Shown piece by piece: positions 50,986 through 60,080 of a stretch of 63,565 nt of DNA. The notes beneath the pieces are model-generated. The model was not told the origin of the DNA. It saw only the letters and a program-made list of their open reading frames with translations, and did not search any database. The position numbers were made by a program, and so were the translations under genes. The stretch lies in NCBI GenBank assembly GCA_009731375.1, contig BJOX01000063.1, forward strand, positions 762,249 through 825,813. Reading direction: 5' to 3'. This stretch comes from Paulinella micropora. Lineage: Eukaryota; Cercozoa; Imbricatea; Euglyphida. Position 1 is the first letter of the stretch, and each line of letters opens with the position of its first letter.

Positions 50986-51624
50986 TGAACGACTTGAACT
51001 GCTTCCTTTTCTTTCTCTTCTTCCTTGTCCTCCTCAAGACCCCACTCTCCATTTTGCCTTTTTCTTCAAACCCCTTGGAGAAGATTTTGCTCATGTCCAC
51101 CCTTACGAAGAGCCTCCTCGAAAGAAGAGTCCAAAAGTGCACGTCCATCCGGACTATAAGTCACAACCCGGCATTGTCAACCCGGATTCCACCCACAGTG
51201 TTGACGCCAAAACATACTCTCATTTCGTCCAAGAAGTGCCCCGAAAGAACCAATCGAAAGAACAAAGCACCTGATTTTGCCATCAACACCAAGCGTATGG
51301 AAAGACATTGAAGAACTCCAATCCGCCCTCCCTCTCATCCTCCCCTTATCTCTCATCCTGCATTCCGTCATATAGCCGTCCAGTGTTGCATAGCCCGGGC
51401 TAGGTCCCTTCGGGGGTTTAGGCCTTTACACAATGTCATCATTGTAGCTTGCGCAAGCATACGGTGCTCAAAACACTTGGACTAACGGCTTCCTTTTCTT
51501 TCTCTTCTTCCTTATCCTCTCCATTCCTAGATTGCCTTTTTCTTCAACGTCCTTCCTCCTCTTCTTTTTTCAGAACACAGTCTACCCGTGATTCCCATCC
51601 CGGACACATGCACAGTACACAAAT
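50986..51624. other. host-like sequence at the right border of the viral island
   Basis: No coding pattern. An imperfect direct repeat links about 50985-51040 and 51470-51530, including the 26-base identity starting GCTTCCTTTTCTTTCTCTTC at 51003 and 51489 (approximate starts). A short minus ORF at 50963-51148 is open across the border in another frame. Confidence 0.55.
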
Positions 51625-51682
51625 TATTGTTTGATGTGAAACTGCGTTCCTTTGCAAGGACTACATTCCTTTGCGACATCTC

Positions 51683-51685
<3 letters not shown>
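51625..51685 (+). repeat. dispersed repeat R2, copy 2 (CTAT-tailed)
   Basis: Same sequence as 15005-15065 (TTGTTTGATGTGAAACTGCG ... CGACATCTCATCTATC), followed by (CTAT)n. Confidence 0.85.
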
Positions 51686-52615
<930 letters not shown>

Positions 52616-52639
52616 CACACACCCAGGAGGTACGAGTAT

Positions 52640-53028
52640 TTTCTTGTTTGTTTTGTTGTTGTTGTTTTTGTTGTTGTTGTTGTTGTTGTTGTTGTTGATG
52701 ATGATGATGATGATGATGATGTTGTTGTTGTCGATGATGATGATGATGTTGTTGTTGTTGTTGTTGATGATGATGATGATGACGACGACGTTCTTGTGAT
52801 TGTTGTGTTGTTGTGTTTTTGTTGTTGTTATTGTTGTTGTTGTTCTTGTTCTTGTTCTTGTTGTTGTTGTTGTTGTTGTTGTTATTAATGTTGTGATTGT
52901 GATTGTTGTTGTTATTGTTTGTGTTTGTTGTTTGTGTTTGTTGTTTGTTGTTGTTGTTGTTGTTGTTGTTGTTACTGTAATTGTTGTCATTGTTGTTGTG
53001 AATGTTGTTGTTGTTGTTGTTGTTCCTG
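52640..53028. repeat. (TTG)n / (ATG)n trinucleotide array
   Basis: TTG and GATGAT units; poly-L/V/M ORFs through it are artefacts. Confidence 0.95.
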
Positions 53029-53031
53029 TAG

Positions 53032-54052
53032 CTTCTGCCACCTCAAGTACAAGGTGTTCCGGCGCGCGGGGCAGGCCGGCATCTGCCACCGGCACGGCCC
53101 GCGCGGGTCGGAGCCCAGCCACACCGAAAGACAATACCAGGCCCTGCTACAACTGCAGTGCTGGGCGGCGGACGTGCGACGGGGGGCTCGCGCCCGGGAG
53201 CTCGAGGCCGTGCGCGCCCTGTCAATGCAAGGCCTGGAGGCGGCGCAGTCGTACCGGGCGTACGCCCGGCGGGTGCTGGACCAGTACCGGCGGCTGGAGC
53301 AAGAGGTGCAAGACGCGCGGACCGCACTAGACGCTGAGCGGACGTCTCGCCGCGTGGTGGAGACCTGCACGCTAGCCGTCCTGCGCGCGCGCGGCTTCCG
53401 GCCGGCGGAGGACCACGCGACGACGCCCCCCGCCGGCGGTCCAGAGGACGACGGGGAGGCTGCGCTGGCCGGGGCTCGCCAGGACAGCCAGCGGTGGCAG
53501 CAGTTGGCCGTTTCGGCGACGGCGCGGTTGGACCAGGCCGCGTGCCGGCTGGCGCAGGTGCAGCAGGAAGCCGCGGGCGCGGCGGCCCGGCTGGCGCGGG
53601 CGGAGCAGGAGCGGGCGACTGAGGAGAAGAGGGCCCGGGACGCCGAGGCCCGGCTGGCGCGGGCGGAGCAGGAGCGGGCGGCTGGGGAGAAGAGGGCCCG
53701 GGACGCCGAGGCCCGGCTGGCAGGAGTGCAACACGAGGGCCAGCGGAAGCGGCGGGCGGTGACGGGCTCGGCCGCCCGGCTGGCGCGGGAGGAGCAGGAG
53801 CGCGCAAGTTGGGAGAAGAGAGCCCGGGAGGCCGAGGGCCGGCTGGCGCAGATCGAACATGTACAGCAGGCCTTCGCGCGTGTCTGGAACCAGCACCAGC
53901 ACTTGAGTGCGCGGCTGCCGCCGCCGCCACCCGGCCCAGGGGGGGCCGGGCCAGGGAACGGGGACGGGAGGAACCAAGGGACAGGAGAGGGTGCAGCACG
54001 CACACCGCGGCAATCTCTCACAGCACTACAGGCAGCGGGTCCGCCACCATAG
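53032..54052 (+). CDS. coiled-coil protein (possible 3' exon)
   Basis: Open to TAG 54050-54052. The codable part starts after a pyrimidine/G-rich stretch ending TTGTTCCTGTAG, a plausible 3' splice site, with no ATG nearby, so upstream exons are expected. The N-terminus has SFCHLKYKVFRRAGQAGICH, a possible Cys/His metal site. About residues 60-300 are a coiled coil with an imperfect tandem ARLARAEQERA..EKRARDAE repeat (roughly 24 residues, about three copies). The C-terminus is Pro/Gly-rich. No TM. Function unknown. Convergent with the nuclease-like gene, about 110 bp apart. Confidence 0.5.
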
Positions 54053-54089
54053 TCTAAGCCAGGAAGGCGGGTGCAGGTACAGAGCAAAT

Positions 54090-54095
54090 TTTATT
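54090..54095 (-). terminator. AATAAA polyadenylation signal
   Basis: AATAAA on the minus strand, 66 bp after the stop at 54161. Eukaryotic-type 3' end for the following gene. Confidence 0.5.
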
Positions 54096-54160
54096 GAAAC
54101 ACGCTCGGCAGGACCCTCTCTTTTCTCCTCCTGTGCTTTGCCCCTGTTGGCGTGGCTAAA

Positions 54161-56476
54161 CTAGGGCAGGGGCAGCAGTCTCCGAAGCTGTAACTGGGCC
54201 GGGAGTACTTGTTTAGGCTGCTGGCATATCCATTCCGCCTCAATTTCAAACAGCTTAAAACTCGCAGGGGCTAGGCCTTGAATGGCCTTTAGCCTGGCGA
54301 GGGCATCATCCGACCCGTGGGTGTATTTGACCTCGAAACCAAGGGCCGGTCCCTCGCTTGAGAGCACAACTACATCAATCACCCAGTGGTGAGACTTTGT
54401 CAAGCGGGTCGCTAGTTCTTCATCCACGTCTGCTAGGAGGCTTTGTCTCAGATCGTCGTGGTCCAGCCGCCGCCACGGCGCATCGATAGCTGCCGAAATC
54501 TGGTCCAACCACAGCCCTTTTCCCACCGGGTACTCGCCCAGCACTCCTTTGTGACGGCCAGTAAATCCGTGCGAAGCTTGTAGGGTATCCCAAGACAGCC
54601 TCCCGTCCTCCGTCTTTCTGCGCAGCCATTCACACAATCTAAGCTTAGCAAAATAATGTTTGTCAGACTCCCACGGACAGGTTGAGTGGGGGGGCTTCAC
54701 TCCCAGCGCTTCTGCCAGCCCCCACGCCTTCCTTGCCTCCGTCGCGGCCGAAAGCGGGCCTTGATCTTTTTGCATGGCGCACCAATCCAGATATTTCTTA
54801 TCGCGAAGTAGTGCCAGCCAGCCCCTATTTCTGTACCGACCGAATTTAACAGTTCTTTGTGTGTTGTCACGTACAACTTTCAACAGCCTCCGAATGTCCT
54901 GTGCGCGCTTCAGCAAGCGTTCATCAGATAGAATAATCGATCGCTTGATCTCAGACATCAATTTCTCTAGTATGTCTAGCCCCCCTGCCAACCCGTTTGC
55001 GTGTGCCCCCTCAAAGGCTATTTTAAGCTGATTAGCTTCCTGAGCTAGTTGTTTTACGCTCGCGGCCAGCTTTTGCTGCGCAGTGGCTCCGGCGTCGGTG
55101 GCGTCAGGCCTGCTAACATAGCAGGACGGCCAGGGGCTTCCTGTGCCCACGAGGCCTTTATCCTCTGGATACACTTGTCGCCCGACGTACTTGCTCCTCC
55201 AATCGTCCGCCCCTATCCACTCGGGCCGCTCCTGGTACAGATAAAGGGGCGCGCCATCCGCGCCACCGTAGGTGTTAACTAATTGGCACTGCCAACAGGT
55301 CCATTCATACCAAGCACCACCATCCCAGCTACTTAGCTGGCGTTTGCTACAGAACTCTTCCTGTAGGTGCCCGGCGGCACATTGCAGCTCCAGCCACACG
55401 CCCAGCCAATGTTCTATGATAGCACGCACAGCTGTTTCTGCACCTGCGCTACCAGTCCAGCGGGCTAGTGACAAACGCCCGCCGCTGCAGTGCGGCCGGC
55501 CGGCCAGGACGTCCTCCAGAAACTCTGCGACGGATGGCTCCCATTCCTTGTTATCTGCTGTGCAGAACAGAGTTAGTTTGTCGTGGCAGCTCTGCAAATC
55601 AGTATGGGGCTTGTCACTGAGCACCAACGGATTGCAATGCACTGCGTATTTGTTAGTACCTAGCTCGCGCGCAGAGCAATGCGATGTTGGCCCACGCAAC
55701 GGCGCGCAATTACGAATTCTGGCCTGCACACGCGCCCAGTCGCCGCCACATAACCGACAGCCCCGGAAAGAGCTCACCTGCTCGAATTGCCTGCAGCCGC
55801 AGACAGTGCAACGGATTGCCAGCGTGTGGTCAGGCAAAGAGGACCAGAGCTTGTCTATCTTGAGAAATTCTATGTATTTCCAAGCCTGGCTAGCTTGGCA
55901 GCGCGCCAAGGACCATTCATCCTCACAGTGCTTGAGTGAGGTCCTTGACCTTAGCAGTTCTGACGAGAGGGGGTTCCACTTCTGCTGGCACACCTGGCAG
56001 AATAATGTTACTACAGGAGGCACATCCTCCTCAGACGGGGCAAAAGTAATACACTCCAATGCAAGTGGAAAACCCACTGCTCGGGAGCTCTCCGTAGCTC
56101 GCTGCCAGTCTGTGCAGAGGTCACGCAAGGCGCTGACTAGACTGGCTTTGTCGCCCGCGCAGGGCTTAAAGATGCATCCTTGGAAGCTCTGCTGGCATTG
56201 CAAGCTAGAGTCCCCACATAAACGGCATGTGCCTTTTATCTGAACCTCGTCTGCAGCGGCCTGCCCTTGCTTAATCTCCTGAAAGTCAAAGTTTGGCCAG
56301 GAGCCCAGTTGGCAGCGCAGCAATGACCACCTGGAGCAGCAGCCCAGCTTCTTTCTACCACTGGCAAAGTCCTTGATTTCAGCTAGGCTATAGTCATGTT
56401 GTCGGAAGCAGCCGAGGCACCTGAGGTGAGCTCCCCCGGCGACGGGCCGACAGAAATCAGTTCCGGTGCGAAGCGC
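54161..56476 (-). CDS. zinc-ribbon/treble-clef protein with PD-(D/E)XK nuclease-like C-terminus
   Basis: Open for about 770 codons (stop at 56477-56479 upstream); no early ATG, so the first exon or a frameshift is missing. The N-terminal ~370 residues hold several CxxC pairs with W..L...C spacing: RCLGCFRQ, GTCRLCGDSSLQCQQ, FCQVCQQKWNPLSSELL, CTVCGCRQFEQ, CRLCGGDW, TCWQCQLV. These look like repeated treble-clef ribbons. A helical linker follows. The end reads HHWVIDVVV...GPALGFEVKYTH, i.e. D followed by E-x-K with preceding hydrophobic strands, the PD-(D/E)XK signature. Similar ribbon-plus-nuclease proteins occur among VSR-like or homing-type endonucleases. Activity is inferred from motif only. 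Confidence 0.55.
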   Translation of the reverse strand, partial: ALRTGTDFCRPVAGGAHLRCLGCFRQHDYSLAEIKDFASGRKKLGCCSRWSLLRCQLGSWPNFDFQEIKQGQAAADEVQIKGTCRLCGDSSLQCQQSFQGCIFKPCAGDKASLVSALRDLCTDWQRATESSRAVGFPLALECITFAPSEEDVPPVVTLFCQVCQQKWNPLSSELLRSRTSLKHCEDEWSLARCQASQAWKYIEFLKIDKLWSSLPDHTLAIRCTVCGCRQFEQVSSFRGCRLCGGDWARVQARIRNCAPLRGPTSHCSARELGTNKYAVHCNPLVLSDKPHTDLQSCHDKLTLFCTADNKEWEPSVAEFLEDVLAGRPHCSGGRLSLARWTGSAGAETAVRAIIEHWLGVWLELQCAAGHLQEEFCSKRQLSSWDGGAWYEWTCWQCQLVNTYGGADGAPLYLYQERPEWIGADDWRSKYVGRQVYPEDKGLVGTGSPWPSCYVSRPDATDAGATAQQKLAASVKQLAQEANQLKIAFEGAHANGLAGGLDILEKLMSEIKRSIILSDERLLKRAQDIRRLLKVVRDNTQRTVKFGRYRNRGWLALLRDKKYLDWCAMQKDQGPLSAATEARKAWGLAEALGVKPPHSTCPWESDKHYFAKLRLCEWLRRKTEDGRLSWDTLQASHGFTGRHKGVLGEYPVGKGLWLDQISAAIDAPWRRLDHDDLRQSLLADVDEELATRLTKSHHWVIDVVVLSSEGPALGFEVKYTHGSDDALARLKAIQGLAPASFKLFEIEAEWICQQPKQVLPAQLQLRRLLPLP

Positions 56477-56682
56477 CTAGGCATGGTGTTTGCGTTGGGT
56501 AGGGCATAATTGCACAGGAAAATGGCTGTGTCTTCGGGTCTCTCCCCAGCCGGCAGCGGCCCGGACGACTGTTTCTCTTCCAACTTTCTCTTCTTGCTCG
56601 GGTACGACGTGTCGTCCGCTACGACAACAGTCTGCATGGTGGGTCGCTGTGTCACCCCCCCGAAAAAGTTCTTTATATCCAT
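56383..56682 (-). CDS. short ORF upstream of the nuclease-like gene
   Basis: 99 residues from ATG 56682, starting DIKNFFGGVTQRPTMQ. Mid-section KKRKLEEKQ could be a nuclear localisation signal. Overlaps the open frame of the nuclease gene (54161-56476) in a different frame at 56383-56476. A splice or frameshift between the two would give the latter an ATG. No family recognised. Confidence 0.35.
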   Translation of the reverse strand: MDIKNFFGGVTQRPTMQTVVVADDTSYPSKKRKLEEKQSSGPLPAGERPEDTAIFLCNYALPNANTMPRRFAPELISVGPSPGELTSGASAASDNMTIA

Positions 56683-57119
56683 TCGAGTCTGACAAGAAAA
56701 CGAAGGGGTGAGGGGGCGCCGCTCCTTCGTCTTGTCTTGCCATAAAAGGAACTTGGATTCGAAAGGAGATCTGCTATCTTCTGGGGTGCGGCTTGGCCAG
56801 AGAATCGACGCTAGACTGTGGCAGACCAGGGGAGAGGAAGGGAAAGAAAGAGAGAGGAAGGGAAAAGAGAGAGAGAGGAGGGAGCTCCCTTCTTCCCACC
56901 CGTCACCTAACCCCCGAGGAACAGTGTGGTGTGCTGCCGCCAGTCAGCCCCGGCGGCGGGGGGGAAAACGAATCCCCCCCCCCTTCTCCCAGCGGTATGC
57001 ACGCTTTTTCACCGCCTGCAGTTAGCTTGCAGCGGTAGTGCTACGTCTAGTAAAGAGAGAAAGACAGAAAGAACCAAGAACAAAAGCCAGTTTTCCGTTC
57101 TTCCGCTCCCGGCCGCCCC

Positions 57120-58097
57120 ATGTCCAGCTTCTCGCTGGGGCAGGGCCTGGTAGCTTCCTTCGCCTTTGCCAGCGGCTTAGCCTGGCTGTCGTGCCTGCAG
57201 CTGATGCTGGGCAGCAGAGCCCGCCGCTGGCGTGCGGCGGGCTCGTTTGCGCTGCCGCGCCTCTGCCTGTGGAACTTGGCCCACGCGATCGCGCTCGTGC
57301 CCCGTTGCGAACCGGGCGTGGGGCCGGTGTGGACGTACCGGGACGCGCTGCTGCCGCTGGCCTGGCACGTCTGGCTCGAATGCCTGGAACGCTACCCCAC
57401 CGGCCTGGCTTACTTCGGCCACGACGACGAAGCACCCCCCGCCGGCCCCCGGGCCCTGCGCCTGGCGCTGTGTGTCGTGTGCACGGGGGCCTCCCTCGCC
57501 ACGAGGCTGGGCTGGCCAGCGGGCGCCTTTCTGTTGCCAGCCCAGCTCTACGGCGGCCGGCTGTGGCTCCGCGCCTACCTGCGAGTCAGGGCCCCACCCG
57601 GCGCCAAGGAGGAGGCATCCCGGCGCCGAGCGGCTGGCGACCATGTCGTCACGGATCCACTGCCTGTTGTGGGTAACGGGGCTGGCCGCCGCACTCTGCG
57701 CGGCCTACTTGGCGGCGTGGCTGCGGCTCTCTCCTTTGCTGGCACTCCGCTTGCCCCCGGCGGCCCGGCCGTCGCGGTGGGCTTTCGCGCTGGGCCTCCT
57801 CGCCGCCCTCGGACCGGCCGTCTGGGCTCACCTAGTGGCCGTGCAGGCGTGGCAGGCGTCGTCTCGCGGCGCCCCCCGGACGACCCCCGGCCTCCCCCCC
57901 ACCGTAGACAAGGACCGTGTTGCCGGCGCCGGACGGGTGCCAACCCCAGAGAAAACGGAGCGGAAAGAGGCACAAGGCCGAGCGGCCAGCGACGGGGGGC
58001 AGACACGAAACCCCCTGACGGTGTCCAGCGCTACTGCACCGGGCCAGGCAGCCGAGCCTCAGCCCAGCCAGAGCCTGGCGGCGGCCACCCACGCTAG
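57120..58097 (+). CDS. multi-pass membrane ORF
   Basis: 325 residues from ATG 57120 (after GCCCC). At least three hydrophobic stretches in the first ~160 residues (LVASFAFASGLAWLSCLQLM, LCLWNLAHAIALVP, ALRLALCVVCTGASL), then a Pro/Arg/Gly-rich tail. From about 57640 the second ORF runs in another frame, and the tail here may be non-coding shadow, so the true protein could end earlier. Extremely GC-rich. No family recognised. Confidence 0.45.
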   Translation: MSSFSLGQGLVASFAFASGLAWLSCLQLMLGSRARRWRAAGSFALPRLCLWNLAHAIALVPRCEPGVGPVWTYRDALLPLAWHVWLECLERYPTGLAYFGHDDEAPPAGPRALRLALCVVCTGASLATRLGWPAGAFLLPAQLYGGRLWLRAYLRVRAPPGAKEEASRRRAAGDHVVTDPLPVVGNGAGRRTLRGLLGGVAAALSFAGTPLAPGGPAVAVGFRAGPPRRPRTGRLGSPSGRAGVAGVVSRRPPDDPRPPPHRRQGPCCRRRTGANPRENGAERGTRPSGQRRGADTKPPDGVQRYCTGPGSRASAQPEPGGGHPR

Positions 58098-58461
58098 GCC
58101 CACGCTAGGCCCCGCCGCCGGCGCCGGGCTGCCCGCCAGCCCCCCGCCGCGTCTGTCTGTCCCCGGGCCCGGTGCTCTTCGGAGCGCGCCCCCTACGGAC
58201 TCGCAGAAGCTGCGGGCGCTCATCGAGTACTACGGCACCACCCCGCTGACGGTCTACCGCCAGCTCAACCCCGTTCCCCCGGGGGACGAGGAGTCTCCCC
58301 CCTTGGGCTGGGTGCCGACCCGCATGCGCCCCCGGCTACGAACCTTACCGGACCACCTCTCCCGCTCGCCGCACAGCCACGCCCGGGGAGAAGAAGAAGG
58401 GGCCGAGGGGGCTGTCCTGTCCATCGTCCGGAGTAGACCGAGCTCGCCGGCGCGGGCCTAG
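57643..58461 (+). CDS. two-TM ORF with Pro-rich tail
   Basis: 272 residues from ATG 57643 (CGACCATGT). TM helices at about 5-30 (CLLWVTGLAAALCAAYLAAW) and 43-68 (WAFALGLLAALGPAVWAHLV). The tail is polar and Pro-rich with a conserved-looking stretch LRALIEYYGTTPLTVYRQL. Overlaps 57120-58097 for 455 bp. Either these are overlapping genes or one spliced gene. No family recognised. Confidence 0.5.
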   Translation: MSSRIHCLLWVTGLAAALCAAYLAAWLRLSPLLALRLPPAARPSRWAFALGLLAALGPAVWAHLVAVQAWQASSRGAPRTTPGLPPTVDKDRVAGAGRVPTPEKTERKEAQGRAASDGGQTRNPLTVSSATAPGQAAEPQPSQSLAAATHARPTLGPAAGAGLPASPPPRLSVPGPGALRSAPPTDSQKLRALIEYYGTTPLTVYRQLNPVPPGDEESPPLGWVPTRMRPRLRTLPDHLSRSPHSHARGEEEGAEGAVLSIVRSRPSSPARA

Positions 58462-58813
58462 GAGCCGACGGCCCACCCTGCTTGACGACGGGGGGACGGC
58501 AAGGAAGGGAGCGTACTCCCCCCTCCCCAGCGACGGGTGCCAGGCCAGGGCGGCAGCCGCCGACGGGACGTCGTCGCTCCCCCAGGCCTACCACGTCTCC
58601 CCGGCCGGCCGGCCGGGGGTTGGGCGGACGGTGCCCCCGCGGGAGTGGGGCAGGGAGGGGGTCGCCCCCCCCCGCACGGGGGGTCAGGCGTCCGCGCGCG
58701 GGCGTGGGGGGGGAGGAGGCGGTGGTGCCTGTCCTGGCAGAGGTCAGGCTCCACACACAACCAGAGGCCAGACATATTACAAACAGCGTCTCGCCCCGGC
58801 CTCTCTCTCCCTG
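58462..58813. other. GC-rich spacer, no gene
   Basis: G/C runs only; ORFs on both strands look like composition effects. Confidence 0.5.
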
Positions 58814-59596
58814 ATGCTGGCTAACGTGTTCGGCGCGCCGGCCCCTCCCTCCTTGCTGCTGGCTAACGTGTTCGGCGCGCCGCCCCCTCCATCCTGGCTG
58901 CTGGCTAACGTGTTCGCAGCCCCGGCCCCTCCCCCCTTGCTGCTGGCTAACGCGTCCGCAGCGCCGGCCTCGAAGGCCGCCTGGTGCACCGTGTGCGATA
59001 AAAGCTTTGCTAGCAAGTCCGGCCTGAAACTCCACCAGCTGATCCATGAGAACAAGCGCCCGTGGCGCTGCGGCCATTGTGACAGAGCCTTTCGGCAAAA
59101 GGTGGCGTTACAGAGCCACGAGCGCCTGCACACACGCGAGGCCCCTTACCGCTGCGACCGGCCGGGCTGCTCGCGAGCCTGTAAGTCCCCCCAGGCCTTG
59201 AAGTCCCACCTGGAGACGGAACACAAGGTGTGCGCCGGCCGGCGGAGCCGGCGAGCCAAGCCCTTAGTGTGCCCGGACTGCCACAAGAGTTTCTGTTCCG
59301 CCGTGGCTTGCGAGAGGCACCGGCGGCACCCACGGGTGAAGTGCGGTCGGGGCCTCACCAAGGACGTGTGGGTGACGGGCGCCTGCCACCTGCTCGCTGA
59401 ACTGAACTGCAAGGCCTGCCACAAATCTTTCCCTAGCCCCAGGGCCCTCCACCTGCATTTCCGAGACGTGCACTGTATCTACTTGGCCCCGCAGCCCGGC
59501 ACCCGCGCTAGCGGCCACGTCCGCGCCCGGCCGCCCGAGGAGGGATCATCGTCCTCCCCGGCCGACCACGCCTGTTTTCCGCGCTTGGTTTTCTGA
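58814..59596 (+). CDS. C2H2 zinc-finger protein
   Basis: 260 residues from ATG 58814. The first ~55 residues are four copies of a 14-residue unit (LLANVFGAPAPPS-like; 42-bp DNA repeat). Then at least four C2H2 fingers: CTVCDKSF...HQLIH, CGHCDRAF...HERLH, CDRPGCSRAC...HLETEH and CPDCHKSF...HRRHP, and a last one CKACHKSF...HFRDVH after a longer gap. This suggests sequence-specific DNA binding in the nucleus. The repeat section could be a flexible tether. The stop TGA overlaps AATAAA, so the 3' end is very short. Confidence 0.8.
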   Translation: MLANVFGAPAPPSLLLANVFGAPPPPSWLLANVFAAPAPPPLLLANASAAPASKAAWCTVCDKSFASKSGLKLHQLIHENKRPWRCGHCDRAFRQKVALQSHERLHTREAPYRCDRPGCSRACKSPQALKSHLETEHKVCAGRRSRRAKPLVCPDCHKSFCSAVACERHRRHPRVKCGRGLTKDVWVTGACHLLAELNCKACHKSFPSPRALHLHFRDVHCIYLAPQPGTRASGHVRARPPEEGSSSSPADHACFPRLVF

Positions 59597-59601
59597 ATAA
59601 A
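59596..59601 (+). terminator. AATAAA polyadenylation signal
   Basis: Overlaps the stop of the zinc-finger gene (TGAATAAA). Confidence 0.55.
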
Positions 59602-59697
59602 GCAAGACTGGGCCGCTGCCAGCAGACTGCAAAGGGGAAGCCCCCCCCCGGCCCCGACCCCGGCCAGAGCCAGGCGCTCAGGAAGATTGACGTGTGC

Positions 59698-59948
59698 ACT
59701 AGGGAGAGGCCAAGCCCCCGGGCCCGGCCGGCCGGGGGGGGGGGAGAGGAGGCGTCTTCTTCCCCCGGCGCAGCAGGCCCGCCGGAGCTATTGCCAGAGC
59801 TGGTGCTTTCCCGGGGCCAGGCGTACCCACCCGGTAGCCGACAAGAGATACTAAAGCTTAGCGAGATGCTAGAGCTTAGCGGTGACAACGCCCACTGCTT
59901 TGCCTTTGCTGGGCCCCCAGCCATCCCCGTCCACACGCTGACCTTGCA
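59698..59948 (+). pseudogene. truncated copy of the LRR-like gene
   Basis: ELVLSRGQAYPPGSRQEIL followed by DNAHCFAFAG matches the N-terminal part of the gene at 60081 (ELVLSRGQAYPDPVAGRQEI, DNAHCFPFGG). About three quarters of the bases agree, with an extra repeat SEMLELSG here. The sequence is cut by a 10-N gap. Confidence 0.6.
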
Positions 59949-59958
59949 NNNNNNNNNN
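59949..59958. other. 10-N gap
   Basis: No overlap seen between the flanks, so it may represent missing sequence. Confidence 0.99.
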
Positions 59959-60080
59959 AAGGGCAGCGAAAAGCCTCCCCCCCTCCCAGCCCCCTCCCCT
60001 CGCAGCCTCCCTCTCCCTCGCAGCCTCCCCGTGACAGGCCAAGGCCTAGCGAGCGACTCTACTACTACAAAAAAGACCGC

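Noticed and set aside
49129-51274. Long plus-strand ORFs (349 and 510 residues) opposite the coiled-coil gene
   Set aside because: Ser/Cys/Leu-rich antisense of repetitive coiled-coil codons.
52987-54087. Long minus-strand ORFs opposite the coiled-coil gene
   Set aside because: Arg/Ser/Pro-rich shadows of a GC-rich plus-strand coding region.
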